A DNA stretch of 64,000 bases from Xylophilus ampelinus (GTDB lineage: Bacteria; Pseudomonadota; Gammaproteobacteria; Burkholderiales; Burkholderiaceae_C), in contig NZ_QJTC01000006.1 in NCBI RefSeq assembly GCF_003217575.1, forward strand, positions 86,108 through 150,107, in the 5' to 3' direction. Shown here piece after piece: positions 19,236 to 29,648 of the stretch. Both the position numbers and the translations under genes were made by a program. The stretch's first letter is position 1; the number at the start of each line of letters is the position of its first letter. The notes beneath the pieces are model-generated. The model did not search any database. It saw nothing but the letters and a program-made list of their open reading frames with translations, and was not told where the DNA came from.

Positions 19236-19298
19236 AGGCCGGCACGTCGTGGTACCGCTCGCTTGATAAAAATACGCCTTCAGCGAAGGGAGTGCTCA

Positions 19299-19781
19299 AT
19301 GGGAAATATGCGTACAGGGTGTTTGTCCGGCAGCACTTTCTCGCTGCGTGCGCGATCCGATGTAGCCGGACGTACCGTATCTAATGCTTCAACCGCGATG
19401 CGCGCAGGTAGAGGTTTTCTTCAAGACTTCAGCCGTCGCGGAGTGGCTTTGGAAAGCATCGATGCCACGGAAAACGAAACTTTCGTCAATGTGATCGGGC
19501 TTCTGAGCCGCGCCCTTCGTCTGGAACAGAGTTCAGTGCTGGATGAATGGAGAAGCCGGGCATACAGGCTGCAAGATGAACTCGTGGAGGCACTGGCCGG
19601 GGGAATGAACGAAAATGCCTCGCATGAATTTCGCCAAAGAGAAAATTCGCTCCGATACGAACTGGAAATTCACGAGCGCCTGTTTTCCGATGGCGAGCCC
19701 TCGTACATCGATTTCGACGTCTTCGAGTATCCTGGTGCATCCGGCCGCCTCGGTGCGACACGCGCGAACGCAGGCTGTTGA
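19299..19781 (+). CDS. Small effector candidate with acylation-like N-terminus, paralogue 2
   Basis: A 160-residue protein, diverged paralogue of the one at 18685. It begins MGNMRTGC, with Gly2, Thr6 (the MGxxx[ST] form) and Cys8 as possible acylation residues. Shared blocks in the same order: AYRLQDE (88-94), GMNEN (102-106) and FEYP...SGR (142-150); the rest is helical and charged. It extends ten residues further, ending in Cys. The frame is open upstream to 19146, but the start at 19299 is chosen because GAAGGGAG precedes it, because MGN matches the paralogue, and because of the PIP-like box. A small hairpin (CCTTC-AGC-GAAGG, 19277-19289) covers the ribosome binding site. No recognised domain; function unknown. 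Confidence 0.7.
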   Translation: MGNMRTGCLSGSTFSLRARSDVAGRTVSNASTAMRAGRGFLQDFSRRGVALESIDATENETFVNVIGLLSRALRLEQSSVLDEWRSRAYRLQDELVEALAGGMNENASHEFRQRENSLRYELEIHERLFSDGEPSYIDFDVFEYPGASGRLGATRANAGC

Positions 19782-19912
19782 TCTGCATCGGTCCGGTGCT
19801 TCGGCCGGCCCGCATCCGGTTAGGCAGGGCCCGGTGCGCACGCATGCCACTCTCGGGCGCGAACAGCACAGCGGCGCAGGGTGCTTTATATTTGAACAGC
19901 AGCCGAGCCGCC

Positions 19913-21001
19913 ATGTCCGACGTCACCATCCCCCTCCATGCCCTCAAGGGCCGCGGCGCGGCCACGCGGATCGCGCACCGGTTCGAATCGGCCGAACGCG
20001 ATGCCTACGACGACGGCTGGGGCTCGATCGACGCGCTCGAGGCCGACCGGCCCGCGCAGTCGCCGACGGAGGTGCGCTTCGAGGACTGCAAGAGCGCGAT
20101 CAGCCGCAACGACTCCCCCGACATCCCGTTCGACGCGTCGCTCAATCCGTACCGCGGCTGCGAGCACGGCTGCATCTACTGTTTCGCCCGGCCCACGCAC
20201 AGCTACCTCAACCTGTCGCCGGGCCTGGATTTCGAAACCAAGATCATCGCCAAGCGCAACCTGGCCGCGGTGCTGCGCCAGGAGATCGCACGGCCCGGCT
20301 ACCGGCCGAGCCACATCGCGATCGGCACCGCGACCGATTGCTACCAGCCGGTGGAGCGCGAGCTGCGGCTGACCCGCGCGGCGATCGCGGTGCTGCACGA
20401 GGCCCGCCACCCGTTCGGCCTGGTGACCAAGTCGAGCGCGGTCGAGGCCGACATCGACCTGCTGGGCGCCGCCGCCGCGGAGAACCGGGCGGCGGTCTAC
20501 ATCACCATCACTACGCTGGACGCCCGGCTGACCCGCATCCTGGAGCCGCGCGCCGCCGCCCCGCACCGCCGGCTGCGCACGATCCGCACGCTGGTCGCGG
20601 CCGGCATTCCGGTGGGGGTGAGCGTGGCGCCGCAGATTCCGTTCATCACCGAGGACATGGAGCAGGTGCTGGCCGCCGCACGCGAGGCCGGCGCGCAGAG
20701 CGCGTTCTACACCGTGGTGCGGCTGCCCTGGGAGGTGGCGCCGCTGTTCAAGCAGTGGCTGCAGGTGCACTACCCCGACCGCGCCGCACGGGTCATGGCC
20801 CGCATCCAGGACATGCGCGGCGGCAAGGACTACGACGCGGATTTCGCCACCCGGATGAAGGGCGGCGGCCTCTGGGCCGACCTGATTCGCCAACGCTTCG
20901 AGAAGGCCACCCACCGGCTTGGCTTCAGCCGCCAGCGCATCGCGCTGGACATCCAGCAGTTTCGCCCGCCGGGGCCGCAAGGGCAGGGCAGCCTGTTCTG
21001 A
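19913..21001 (+). CDS. PA0069-family radical SAM protein
   Basis: A 362-residue iron-sulfur enzyme. The [4Fe-4S]/SAM motif CEHGCIYC (CxxxCxxC) lies near residue 80 after NPYRGCEHGC, followed by FARPTHSYLNLSPGLDFETKI, IGTATDCYQPVER and TKSSAVEADIDLL, the conserved pattern of the PA0069/SplB-like radical SAM group. The reaction of this group has not, to my knowledge, been established. The start at 19913 follows GAGCCGCC and matches the usual N-terminus. It lies 131 bases after the second effector candidate and is probably unrelated to it. Confidence 0.9.
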   Translation: MSDVTIPLHALKGRGAATRIAHRFESAERDAYDDGWGSIDALEADRPAQSPTEVRFEDCKSAISRNDSPDIPFDASLNPYRGCEHGCIYCFARPTHSYLNLSPGLDFETKIIAKRNLAAVLRQEIARPGYRPSHIAIGTATDCYQPVERELRLTRAAIAVLHEARHPFGLVTKSSAVEADIDLLGAAAAENRAAVYITITTLDARLTRILEPRAAAPHRRLRTIRTLVAAGIPVGVSVAPQIPFITEDMEQVLAAAREAGAQSAFYTVVRLPWEVAPLFKQWLQVHYPDRAARVMARIQDMRGGKDYDADFATRMKGGGLWADLIRQRFEKATHRLGFSRQRIALDIQQFRPPGPQGQGSLF

Positions 21002-21064
21002 TGACGCTGCGGCCCGCAGATGTCGGCCCGCTAATCCGTAAGCCTTTGCGGAACGCCGGCCGTC

Positions 21065-21110
21065 AACTATTAAAAAAATAGCGAATCGGCTGCCGATCCT
21101 ACGGCTGTCC
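21065..21110 (+). repeat. Degenerate copy of dispersed intergenic repeat
   Basis: CTATTAAAAAAATAGC followed by GAATCGGCTGCC and ACGGCTGTCC resembles the stem and GC-rich middle of the 67-nt repeat but is diverged and lacks the T-run end. It lies in the 252-base convergent gap between the radical SAM and RNase H genes; no gene was supported there. Confidence 0.4.
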
Positions 21111-21253
21111 CGCGCGATGCGCACCGCCGGCAGAGCCAGCACGCGGCCCATGATGGCGCGCCGCGTCCGCAGCAGCCAGCCTTCGCTGTGCGACAGGGCG
21201 CGGGTGATGCCGGCGGCGCCCGGCGCGCGCTGCATGCTGCCCGGCATCCGCCC

Positions 21254-21784
21254 TCAGCGTCTTCGCTTGCGCGCCACGGCGACCGACCGGGGCGGCAGAC
21301 CCAGTGCGGCGCGTGCCAGTGCATCCGCCTCCGCGTTGCGGTGGCAGGGAATCCAACGCAGGTCGGCCGGGGCGAAGGCGGCGAGGCGCGTGCGGGCGTC
21401 GGCGAACGCGTCTGCCAGGTGCGCGATGGGGGCGGGAGCCGCAGGCCCCAGGTGCGCCACCACGGTGCCACTGTCGGTGTGGATGCGCACGGCCGTGGCA
21501 CCATGGGCGCGGGCTTCGTCCAGCGCGGCGATCAAGGCGCGCAGCTCGGCTTCATTGTTGCAGCCGGTGCCGGGTGCCAGGCGCGAGAGAGTGTGCCGCT
21601 CGCCGTCGGGCGCGACCAGCACCGCGCCCAGGCCCATCCGGCCGGGGTTGGGCATCGCGCTGCCGTCGCAGTGGAGGGTCCACCAGAGCGGGGCGCCCGC
21701 TGGGTGTACCGCCGCCGTGTCGTGAGACACGATGGCCGTCGAAGGCGTTCGCAGGCCGGCCGGGTCGGCCGCGGGTGCCGCCAC
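21254..21784 (-). CDS. Ribonuclease HI-like protein
   Basis: Degrades RNA in RNA-DNA hybrids. The RNase H catalytic set is visible in order: Asp in HCDGSAMPNPG, Glu in NNEAELRAL, Asp in IHTDSGTVVAHL, His in IPCHRN and Asp in AEADALAR. The GxGxxL strand (MGLGAVLVAPDG) and short basic C-terminus fit the compact bacterial type without the E. coli basic protrusion. At 176 residues it has about 30 extra N-terminal residues, so a later start is possible. It begins four bases after the fghA stop and is the last gene of the formaldehyde operon. It is probably an additional RNase H besides the main rnhA. Confidence 0.85.
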   Translation of the reverse strand: MAAPAADPAGLRTPSTAIVSHDTAAVHPAGAPLWWTLHCDGSAMPNPGRMGLGAVLVAPDGERHTLSRLAPGTGCNNEAELRALIAALDEARAHGATAVRIHTDSGTVVAHLGPAAPAPIAHLADAFADARTRLAAFAPADLRWIPCHRNAEADALARAALGLPPRSVAVARKRRR

Positions 21785-21787
21785 CGC

Positions 21788-22669
21788 TCAGCCGCAGAGC
21801 GTCGCCGCGTGGTGCGCCAGGTGGTCGTCGACGAAGGTCGAGACGAAGTAGTAGCCGTGGTCGTACCCCGCGTGTCGGCGCAGCGTCAGCGGTTGCGCGA
21901 CCTGGGCGCAGGCGACCTCGAACAGCTCGGGGCGCAACTGCTGCTGGTGCAGGAATTTGTCGTCCAGGCCCTGGTCCACCAGGATGCCCTGCGGGTACGG
22001 TGCCACCGACAGCCCCTGCATCAGCGCGCTGGCGTCGTGCGCGGCCCAGGTGCTGCGGTCGGCGCCCAGGTAGCCGACGAAGGCCTTCTCGCCCCAGGCG
22101 CATTGGGTGGGCGCGGCGATGGGGGCGAAGGCGGATACCGAGCGGAAGCGGCCCGGGTGCCGCAGCGCCAGCGTCAGCGCGCCATGGCCGCCCATCGAAT
22201 GGCCGAAGATGCCCAGCTTGTCGGCCGCCATCGGCAGCGCGGCCTGCAGCAGCGGCAGCAGCTCGTCGAGCAGGTAGCTCTCCATCCGCCAATGAAAGGC
22301 CCACGGCGCTTCGGTCGCATCCAGGTAGAAGCCTGCGCCGACGCCGAAATCCCAGCTGTCGGCCTCGCCCGGCACCTGGGCGCCGCGCGGGCTGGTGTCG
22401 GGCGCGATCAGGGCCAGGCCCAGTTCGGCGGCACGGCGCTGGGCACCGGCCTTGGTGGGGAAAGTCTCTTCGTTGCAGGTCAGGCCGGCCAGGTAGACCA
22501 CCGCGGGCACAGGCCCGTGCCGCGCCGCCGGCGGCAGGAAGACCGAGAAGCGCATCGGCAGGCCGACGGTGCCGGAGGCGTGCTCGTAGAAGCTCTGGGT
22601 GCCGTCGAAGCAGCGGTGCGCCGAGCGCAGGGTGAAGGCGGCGGTGCCGGTGTCGGTGGTGTCGGTCAT
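21788..22669 (-). CDS. fghA: S-formylglutathione hydrolase
   Basis: Esterase-D family enzyme of 293 residues that hydrolyses S-formylglutathione to formate and glutathione, the second step of glutathione-dependent formaldehyde oxidation. Catalytic Ser is in GHSMGGHGAL; the charge-relay Asp is in VDQGLDDKFL and His in HAGYDHGYYFVSTF. The oxyanion region YLAGLTCNEETF is conserved. Its start overlaps the stop of the alpha/beta hydrolase gene by four bases, and frmA is two genes upstream in the same operon. Confidence 0.96.
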   Translation of the reverse strand: MTDTTDTGTAAFTLRSAHRCFDGTQSFYEHASGTVGLPMRFSVFLPPAARHGPVPAVVYLAGLTCNEETFPTKAGAQRRAAELGLALIAPDTSPRGAQVPGEADSWDFGVGAGFYLDATEAPWAFHWRMESYLLDELLPLLQAALPMAADKLGIFGHSMGGHGALTLALRHPGRFRSVSAFAPIAAPTQCAWGEKAFVGYLGADRSTWAAHDASALMQGLSVAPYPQGILVDQGLDDKFLHQQQLRPELFEVACAQVAQPLTLRRHAGYDHGYYFVSTFVDDHLAHHAATLCG

Positions 22670-23572
22670 GGACGCAAGCCGTGCAGCAGGTCGGCCACCG
22701 CGTCGGCGAACGCCTGCGGCTTTTCCTGCGGAAGGTTATGGCCGGCACCGGGCACGACGCGGTGCTCGCGCGGGCCGGTGAAATGGTGGCCGTGGTCGGC
22801 GGTGCCGCCGAGGGCCATCACGCCGTCGTCGGCACCGTCGAGCGTGATGGTGGGCACGCCGATGGCGGGCTGCTGCGCCAGCAGGGCCTCGGTGGCGGCG
22901 CAGGCCGGGTCGCCCGCGACCAGGCCGTAGCGGTGGCGGTACGAGTGGATCACCACCGACACGAAATCGGGGTTGTCGAACGACGCCGCGCTGCGCGCGA
23001 AGGTCGCGTCGTCGAAGGCCCAGGTGGGCGACCACATCCGCCAGAGCAGCTGGCAGAGCGCCGCGCGATGGGCTTGCAGGCCGGCGCGGCCGCGGTCGCC
23101 GTGGAAGTAGTACTGGTACCAGAGCCGCGCTTCCTGCTCGGGCGCGGCCGGCTCCAGCGCGCTGGCGATGTGCTGCAGGTTGTAGCTGTTGCAGGAGACC
23201 AGGGCGGCGCAGCGCTCGGGCTGCAGGGCCGCCACGATGCAGGCGGCGCGGCCGCCCCAGTCGTAGCCGGCCAGCACCGCGCGGGGCATCGCCAGCGCGT
23301 CGAGCAGGGCCAGCAGGTCCTGGCCCAGGGCCGCCTGCTCGCCCGAGCGGGGCGTGGCCGCGTCGACGAACCGCGTCGGGCCGCAGCCGCGCAGGTAGGG
23401 CACCGCCACCCGGCAGCCTCGGGCGGCCAGCAGGGGCGCCACCTCGGCGTAGGCTTGCACGTCGTACGGAAAGCCGTGCAGCAGCACGACCGGCGTGCCG
23501 TCGGCCGGGCCGCTCTCATGGAAGGCGACGTCCAGCACGCCGGCCCGCACCCGGCGCAGGGTGCCCAGGCTT

Positions 23573-23580
<8 letters not shown>
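22666..23580 (-). CDS. Alpha/beta hydrolase with Asp nucleophile (epoxide hydrolase/dehalogenase-like)
   Basis: A 304-residue hydrolase. The nucleophile elbow GYDWGG has Asp rather than Ser, as in epoxide hydrolases and haloalkane dehalogenases; the oxyanion motif HGFP and the catalytic His in GAGHNLPQEKP support an epoxide-hydrolase-like enzyme. The cap region is helical. It lies between frmA (8-base overlap) and fghA (4-base overlap), so all three are translated together, but its role in formaldehyde metabolism is not obvious. A Met three codons upstream (23589) is an alternative start. Substrate unknown. Confidence 0.85.
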
Positions 23581-24694
<1,114 letters not shown>

Positions 24695-24870
24695 GGGAAG
24701 TACGGGGTGGAGTGGAATGAGGTGCGGGTGGCAGCGGAGCACGCTGGCGGGCGTTCGGTGCAGAAGCCCATCGTAGCGGCCACCAGCTTATCCCGACGCG
24801 CGCGGCGGATTTCCCGGTGGGGAAGTTCGGTAGGCGGTCGCCTTCTGCCAGCACAGGCCAGACGAGGCCG

Positions 24871-24937
24871 GAATTACAAGCGAAATGTGCCTGTAGCCGG
24901 CTTACTGCGCCGGCCTCTAGCTATTGAATGTGTAGCA
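24871..24937 (-). repeat. Dispersed 67-nt intergenic repeat, copy D
   Basis: Read on the minus strand: TGCTACACATTCAATAGC stem, a GC-rich middle ending GCCGGCTACAGG, and a CGCTTGTAATTC end. It is full length and aligns without gaps to copies B, E, F and G. It occupies the centre of the 342-base gap between frmA and gltA, with the gltA terminator beside it. Confidence 0.8.
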
Positions 24938-24981
24938 AGCGGGCTTGTCGCCTTCGCCGCGTGGCGATGCATCCGGAAACG

Positions 24982-25004
24982 AAAAGGCCCGCACGCGGCG
25001 GGCC
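24982..25004 (-). terminator. Rho-independent terminator of gltA
   Basis: On the minus strand a perfect 7-bp stem, GGCCCGC and GCGGGCC, is followed by TTTT. It begins 33 bases after the gltA stop. Confidence 0.85.
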
Positions 25005-25036
25005 TCGGTGCATGCGGCCCGAAAGCCGCAGCAGGA

Positions 25037-26347
25037 TCAGCGCTTGTCGAGCGGCTGCACGTCGCGGCGCTCGGAGCCGACGAAGAGCTGGCGCGGACGG
25101 CCGATCTTGTACTCGGGGTCGCCGATCATCTCGTTGAGCTGGGCGATCCAGCCGACGGTGCGCGCCAGGGCGAACACGGCGGTGAACAGTGGCACCGGGA
25201 TGCCGATCGCGCGCTGCACGATGCCCGAGTAGAAGTCGACGTTCGGGTAGAGCTTGCGCTGCACGAAGTAGTCGTCCTCCAGGGCGATCTTCTCGAGGGC
25301 CATGGCCAGCTTGAAGAGCGGATCGTTTTCCAGGCCCAGCTCGCCCAGCACTTCCTTGCAGGTCTCCTGCATCAGCTTGGCGCGCGGGTCGTAGTTTTTG
25401 TAGACCCGGTGACCGAAGCCCATCAGTTTGACGCCGGAGTTCTTGTCCTTGACCTGCTTGATGAACTCGCCGATCTTCTCGACGCCGCCCGCCTTCTGAA
25501 TGTCGTAGAGCATGTTGAGCGCCGCCTCGTTGGCGCCGCCGTGGGCCGGACCCCAGAGGCAGGCCACGCCGGCCGCGATGGCCGCGAACGGATTGGTGCC
25601 CGACGAGCCGCACAGGCGCACGGTGGAGGTGGAGGCGTTCTGCTCGTGGTCGGCGTGCAGGATGAAGATGCGGTCCAGGGCTTTCTCGAGCACCGGGCTG
25701 ACCTTGTATTCCTCGCACGGCGTGGCGAACATCATGTGCAGGAAGTTGCCGGCGTAGCTGAGTTCGTTGCGCGGATACATGTAAGGCTGGCCGATGCCGT
25801 ACTTGTAGGCCATGGCGACCAGCGTCGGCATCTTGGCGATCAGGCGGATCGCCGAGATCTCGCGGTGCTCTGGGTTGTTGATGTCGGTGCTGTCGTGGTA
25901 GAAGGCCGAAAGGCCGCCCACCAGGCCGGTCATGACCGCCATCGGATGCGCGTCGCGTCGGAAGCCCCGCAGGAAGAACTGCATCTGCTCGTTGACCATC
26001 GTGTGGTTGGTCACGAGCCTCTCGAAGTCGGCCTTCTTCTCGGCGTCCGGCAGTTCGCCGTAGAGCAACAAGTGCGAGGTCTCGAGGTAGTCGCAGTTCT
26101 GCGCCAGCTGCTCGATCGGGTAGCCGCGGTAGAGCAGCTCGCCCTTGTCGCCGTCGATGTAGGTGATGCCCGACTGGCACGCCGCCGTGGAAAGAAAGCC
26201 CGGGTCGTAGGTGAACATGCCCGTCTGCGCATAGAGCTTGCGGATGTCGACGACCTCCGGGCCGATGCTGCCCTGGTAAACCGGAAGCTCCACGCTCGGG
26301 CTGCCGTTGCTGAACGACAGGGTGGCTTTGTTGTCCGCTAGCTTCAT
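25037..26347 (-). CDS. gltA: Citrate synthase, type II
   Basis: First enzyme of the TCA cycle, condensing oxaloacetate and acetyl-CoA; 436 residues, full length for the hexameric, NADH-sensitive Gram-negative type. Active-site residues are visible: His in [14 protein letters not shown], His in [15 protein letters not shown], and Asp in the [11 protein letters not shown] segment; [14 protein letters not shown] is also conserved. AAGGAAAG lies just upstream of the ATG at 26347. The frame remains open upstream through sdhE with no stop. A terminator follows. It is the last gene of the sdhCDAB-sdhE-gltA operon. Confidence 0.98.
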   Translation of the reverse strand: MKLADNKATLSFSNGSPSVELPVYQGSIGPEVVDIRKLYAQTGMFTYDPGFLSTAACQSGITYIDGDKGELLYRGYPIEQLAQNCDYLETSHLLLYGELPDAEKKADFERLVTNHTMVNEQMQFFLRGFRRDAHPMAVMTGLVGGLSAFYHDSTDINNPEHREISAIRLIAKMPTLVAMAYKYGIGQPYMYPRNELSYAGNFLHMMFATPCEEYKVSPVLEKALDRIFILHADHEQNASTSTVRLCGSSGTNPFAAIAAGVACLWGPAHGGANEAALNMLYDIQKAGGVEKIGEFIKQVKDKNSGVKLMGFGHRVYKNYDPRAKLMQETCKEVLGELGLENDPLFKLAMALEKIALEDDYFVQRKLYPNVDFYSGIVQRAIGIPVPLFTAVFALARTVGWIAQLNEMIGDPEYKIGRPRQLFVGSERRDVQPLDKR

Positions 26348-26713
26348 GTGCTTTCCTTGGTTGGTGCCCGTTGCGGGAATCCCGTTCGGAGCGTCTCGTT
26401 GAAATCGGTGGTCTGCAAGGGGCGGGGAGGCCGATCGGACTCTCAACATGTCCAGCACCTCGCGTGCCTCGGGCGCCTCGGCCGGCGCGCCCTCGGGATT
26501 CTTGCGGCGCAGCACCAGGTCGAGCAGGTCGTGGTCCGACAGGTCCATCAGCAGCCCCAGGCCGCGCGCCTGCCGCACCGTGATCGTCTGCTCGTGGCGA
26601 GCGAAGAAGCGCTCGATGAGCAGGTCGTTTTCCAGCAGGCCCCGCCGGCAGCGCCAGTGCAGCTTGCTGAGGGCCCGCTCGTCGAGCAATGCGTCGTCCG
26701 CCGTCGTCTGCAT
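26348..26713 (-). CDS. sdhE: Succinate dehydrogenase assembly factor SdhE, reading open into gltA
   Basis: Small factor that promotes covalent attachment of FAD to SdhA. The segment [20 protein letters not shown] carries the RGxxE motif, followed by [14 protein letters not shown]. The domain ends near residue 95; a normal protein would stop there. Instead the frame continues without a stop through about 28 residues of non-conserved sequence ([17 protein letters not shown]...) straight into the Met of gltA. The product is therefore either an SdhE-citrate synthase fusion ending at 25037 or the result of a lost stop or frameshift. The end given here is the last base before gltA. Its ATG overlaps the sdhB stop by one base. 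Confidence 0.85.
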
Positions 26714-27417
26714 CACACCGTCCTGCGAACCAGGAGTTCCTTGATCTTGCCGATCGCCTTGGTGGGGTTGAGTCCCTTCGGGCACACGTCGACGCAGTTC
26801 ATGATGGTGTGGCAGCGGAACAGGCGGTACGGGTCCTCGAGGTTGTCGAGGCGGGCGCCGGTGTCCTCGTCGCGGCTGTCGGCGATGAAGCGGTAGGCCT
26901 GCAGCAGGCCGGCGGGGCCGACGAACTTGTCGGGGTTCCACCAAAAGCTCGGGCAGCTGGTCGAGCAGCTCGCGCACAGTATGCATTCGTACAGGCCGTC
27001 GAGTTCCTCGCGCTCCTCGGGCGACTGCAGCCGTTCCTTGGTGGGCGGCGGCGTGTCGTTGACCAGGTAAGGCTTGATCGAGTGGTACTGGGTGAAGAAG
27101 TTGGTCATGTCCACGATCACGTCGCGGATGACCGGCAGGCCGGGCAGGGGCTTGATGACGATCGGGTCTTTCAGGGTGCGAAGATTCGTCAGGCAGGCCA
27201 GGCCGTTCTTGCCGTTGATGTTCATCGCGTCCGAGCCGCAGACGCCTTCGCGGCACGAGCGGCGGAAGGCGATGGTCGGGTCGACCGCCTTCAGCTTGAT
27301 CAGGGCGTCCAGAAGCATGCGTTCGTTGCCGTCGAGTTCGATCTCGATGGTCTGCATGTAGGGCCTGGAATCCTTGTCCGGATCGTAGCGGTAGATGTTG
27401 AATGTGCGCTTTTGCAT
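26713..27417 (-). CDS. sdhB: Succinate dehydrogenase iron-sulfur subunit
   Basis: A 234-residue subunit of complex II carrying three iron-sulfur clusters. The [2Fe-2S] cysteines are in [22 protein letters not shown], the [4Fe-4S] motif is [12 protein letters not shown] and the [3Fe-4S] region is [25 protein letters not shown]. It passes electrons from SdhA to quinone. The start at 27417 lies 36 bases after the sdhA stop. Confidence 0.98.
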   Translation of the reverse strand: MQKRTFNIYRYDPDKDSRPYMQTIEIELDGNERMLLDALIKLKAVDPTIAFRRSCREGVCGSDAMNINGKNGLACLTNLRTLKDPIVIKPLPGLPVIRDVIVDMTNFFTQYHSIKPYLVNDTPPPTKERLQSPEEREELDGLYECILCASCSTSCPSFWWNPDKFVGPAGLLQAYRFIADSRDEDTGARLDNLEDPYRLFRCHTIMNCVDVCPKGLNPTKAIGKIKELLVRRTV

Positions 27418-27453
27418 GTTGTCTTCTCGCAGGTTTGTTCTGGGGCCGGGCGT

Positions 27454-29262
27454 TCAGAACGTCCGGACCTTGGGCGGCACGGTATCGACGGTCAGCGGCT
27501 TCATGCGGACCGGCTTGTAGGCCAGGCTGTTGGTCGCGCTGTGCCACAGAGTGTGCTTCATCCACTCGGCGTCGTTGCGGCCGAGCGGGAACTCCGCGTC
27601 GTCGGCCGGGCGCTCGTAGTCGTCGACCGTGTGGGCGCCGCGGCATTCGTGGCGGGCCGCCGCCGATACCATCGTGGCCTGGGCCACCTCGATCAGGTTG
27701 TCGACTTCCAGCGCCTCGATGCGTGCGGTGTTGAACACCTTCGACTTGTCCTTGAGCGTGATGCCCGCCACCCGGTCACGCAGCGCGGCGATCTTGGTCA
27801 CGCCTTCGTCCATGCTGACCTGCTGGCGGAACACGCCGGCGTGCTGCTGCATGCTGGCGCGGATCTCGGCCGCCACGTCCTGGGCGTATTCGCCGTCGGT
27901 GGATGCCTCGAGCTGGTTCAGGCGCGCCAGGGTGCGGTCGGCCGAGGTGGCAGGCAGGTCCTTGTGCTCCTTCAACTTGTCGTTGTACTGGACGATGTGG
28001 TTGCCGGCCGCGCGGCCGAACACCAGCAGGTCGAGCAGCGAGTTGGTGCCCAGGCGGTTGGCGCCGTGCACGCTGACGCAGGAGCATTCGCCCACCGCGT
28101 ACAGGCCGTTGACGACCTCGCTCTCGTTGGCCGCGTTCTGGACGACGACCTGGCCGTTGATGTTGGTCGGGATGCCGCCCATCTGGTAGTGGATGGTGGG
28201 CACCACCGGGATCGGCTCGCGGGTGATGTCGACGTTGGCGAAGTTGTGCCCGATCTCCTCGACCGAGGGCAGGCGCTTGCGGATCGTCTCGGCGCCCAGG
28301 TGGTCGAGCTTGAGCAGGATGTAGTCCTTGTTCGGACCGCAGCCCCGGCCTTCCTTGATCTCCTGGTCCATGCAGCGCGAGACGAAGTCGCGCGGCGCCA
28401 GATCCTTCAGGGTGGGCGCGTAGCGCTCCATGAAGCGTTCGCCGTTGCTGTTGAGCAGGATCGCGCCTTCGCCTCGGCAGCCTTCGGTCAACAGTACGCC
28501 GGCGCCGGCCACGCCGGTCGGGTGGAACTGCCAGAACTCCATGTCCTGCAGCGGGATGCCGGCGCGTGCCGCCATGCCCAGGCCGTCGCCGGTGTTGATG
28601 AAGGCGTTGGTCGATGCCTGGAAGATGCGGCCCGCGCCGCCGGTGGCCAGCAGCACGGTCTTGGCCTGCAGGATGTGCAGGTCGCCGGTTTCCATCTCGA
28701 GCGCGGTCACGCCGACCACGTCGCCGTCGTCGTCGCGGATCAAGTCGAGTGCCATCCATTCGACGAAGAACTGGGTGTGCGACTCGACGTTCTTCTGGTA
28801 GAGCGTGTGAAGCATCGCGTGGCCGGTGCGGTCTGCCGCGGCGCAGGCGCGCTGCACCGGCTTCTCGCCGTAGTTGGCGGTGTGGCCGCCGAACGGTCGC
28901 TGGTAGATCGTGCCGTCGGGGTTGCGGTCGAACGGCATGCCGAAGTGCTCCAGCTCGTAGACCACCTTGGGCGCTTCACGGCACATGAACTCGATCGCGT
29001 CCTGGTCGCCGAGCCAGTCGGAACCCTTGATCGTGTCGTAGAAGTGGTAGTGCCAGTTGTCCTCGCTCATGTTGCCGAGCGACGCGCCCACGCCGCCCTG
29101 CGCCGCGACGGTGTGCGAGCGGGTCGGGAAGACCTTGGAGAGCACCGCGACGTTGAGGCCGGCACGCGCCAGTTGCAGCGATGCGCGCATGCCGGAACCG
29201 CCGGCACCGACGATCACGACGTCGAATTTGCGCTTGGTGATGTTTTTCGTGGAGTAGGTCAT
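27454..29262 (-). CDS. sdhA: Succinate dehydrogenase flavoprotein subunit
   Basis: A 602-residue catalytic subunit that oxidises succinate to fumarate on covalent [17 protein letters not shown] is the dinucleotide fold; [13 protein letters not shown] holds the His that binds FAD; the succinate-binding and proton-transfer residues lie in [21 protein letters not shown] and RGLG-like [22 protein letters not shown]. The C-terminal helical domain is complete. The start at 29262 gives the usual [14 protein letters not shown]. It needs SdhE, which is coded two genes downstream. Confidence 0.98.
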   Translation of the reverse strand: MTYSTKNITKRKFDVVIVGAGGSGMRASLQLARAGLNVAVLSKVFPTRSHTVAAQGGVGASLGNMSEDNWHYHFYDTIKGSDWLGDQDAIEFMCREAPKVVYELEHFGMPFDRNPDGTIYQRPFGGHTANYGEKPVQRACAAADRTGHAMLHTLYQKNVESHTQFFVEWMALDLIRDDDGDVVGVTALEMETGDLHILQAKTVLLATGGAGRIFQASTNAFINTGDGLGMAARAGIPLQDMEFWQFHPTGVAGAGVLLTEGCRGEGAILLNSNGERFMERYAPTLKDLAPRDFVSRCMDQEIKEGRGCGPNKDYILLKLDHLGAETIRKRLPSVEEIGHNFANVDITREPIPVVPTIHYQMGGIPTNINGQVVVQNAANESEVVNGLYAVGECSCVSVHGANRLGTNSLLDLLVFGRAAGNHIVQYNDKLKEHKDLPATSADRTLARLNQLEASTDGEYAQDVAAEIRASMQQHAGVFRQQVSMDEGVTKIAALRDRVAGITLKDKSKVFNTARIEALEVDNLIEVAQATMVSAAARHECRGAHTVDDYERPADDAEFPLGRNDAEWMKHTLWHSATNSLAYKPVRMKPLTVDTVPPKVRTF

Positions 29263-29267
29263 TTTTC

Positions 29268-29633
29268 TTAGAGCCTCCAGAGCACCTGGATGCCCCAGCC
29301 GGCACAGCCGACCAGCCAGGCGATGGAAAAGATTTGCAGGACGAGGCGCAGCACCACGGGCTTGACGTAGTCCATCAGCACGTCGCGCATGCCGATCCAC
29401 ACGTGGTAGAGCAGGGCGACGATCACGACGAAGGTCAGCACCTTCATCCACTGGGCCGAGAAGATGCCCGCCCAGCGGTCGTAGCCGATCGGGCCGCGGG
29501 TCAGCAGGACCTGGGCCAGCACCACGACGGTGAAGAGGGCCATGATGATCGCGGTGGCGCGCTGGGCGATCCAGTCGCGAAGACCGTAGTGCGCACCGAC
29601 GACGACGCGCTTGGAGCCATAGTTGACAGACAT
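29268..29633 (-). CDS. sdhD: Succinate dehydrogenase membrane anchor subunit
   Basis: A 121-residue protein with three hydrophobic helices (ATAIIMALFTVVVLAQVLL, VLTFVVIVALLYHVWIGM, LQIFSIAWLVGCAGWGIQVL). The His in LLYHVWIGMRDVLMDYV is the expected haem b ligand; the Asp-Tyr that follows belongs to the quinone site. It lies between sdhC (15-base gap) and sdhA (5-base gap). Confidence 0.95.
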   Translation of the reverse strand: MSVNYGSKRVVVGAHYGLRDWIAQRATAIIMALFTVVVLAQVLLTRGPIGYDRWAGIFSAQWMKVLTFVVIVALLYHVWIGMRDVLMDYVKPVVLRLVLQIFSIAWLVGCAGWGIQVLWRL

Positions 29634-29648
29634 TCTTGTGCTCCTGGA

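Noticed and set aside
19146..19298. Longer N-terminus for the second effector candidate (start at 19146)
   Set aside because: It would overlap the first gene and the PIP-like box; GAAGGGAG and the MGN start shared with the paralogue support 19299.
21070..21253. Possible gene upstream of the RNase H stop on the minus strand
   Set aside because: The frame is only the open continuation of an antisense frame of the radical SAM gene; no ribosome binding site or conserved segment was seen.
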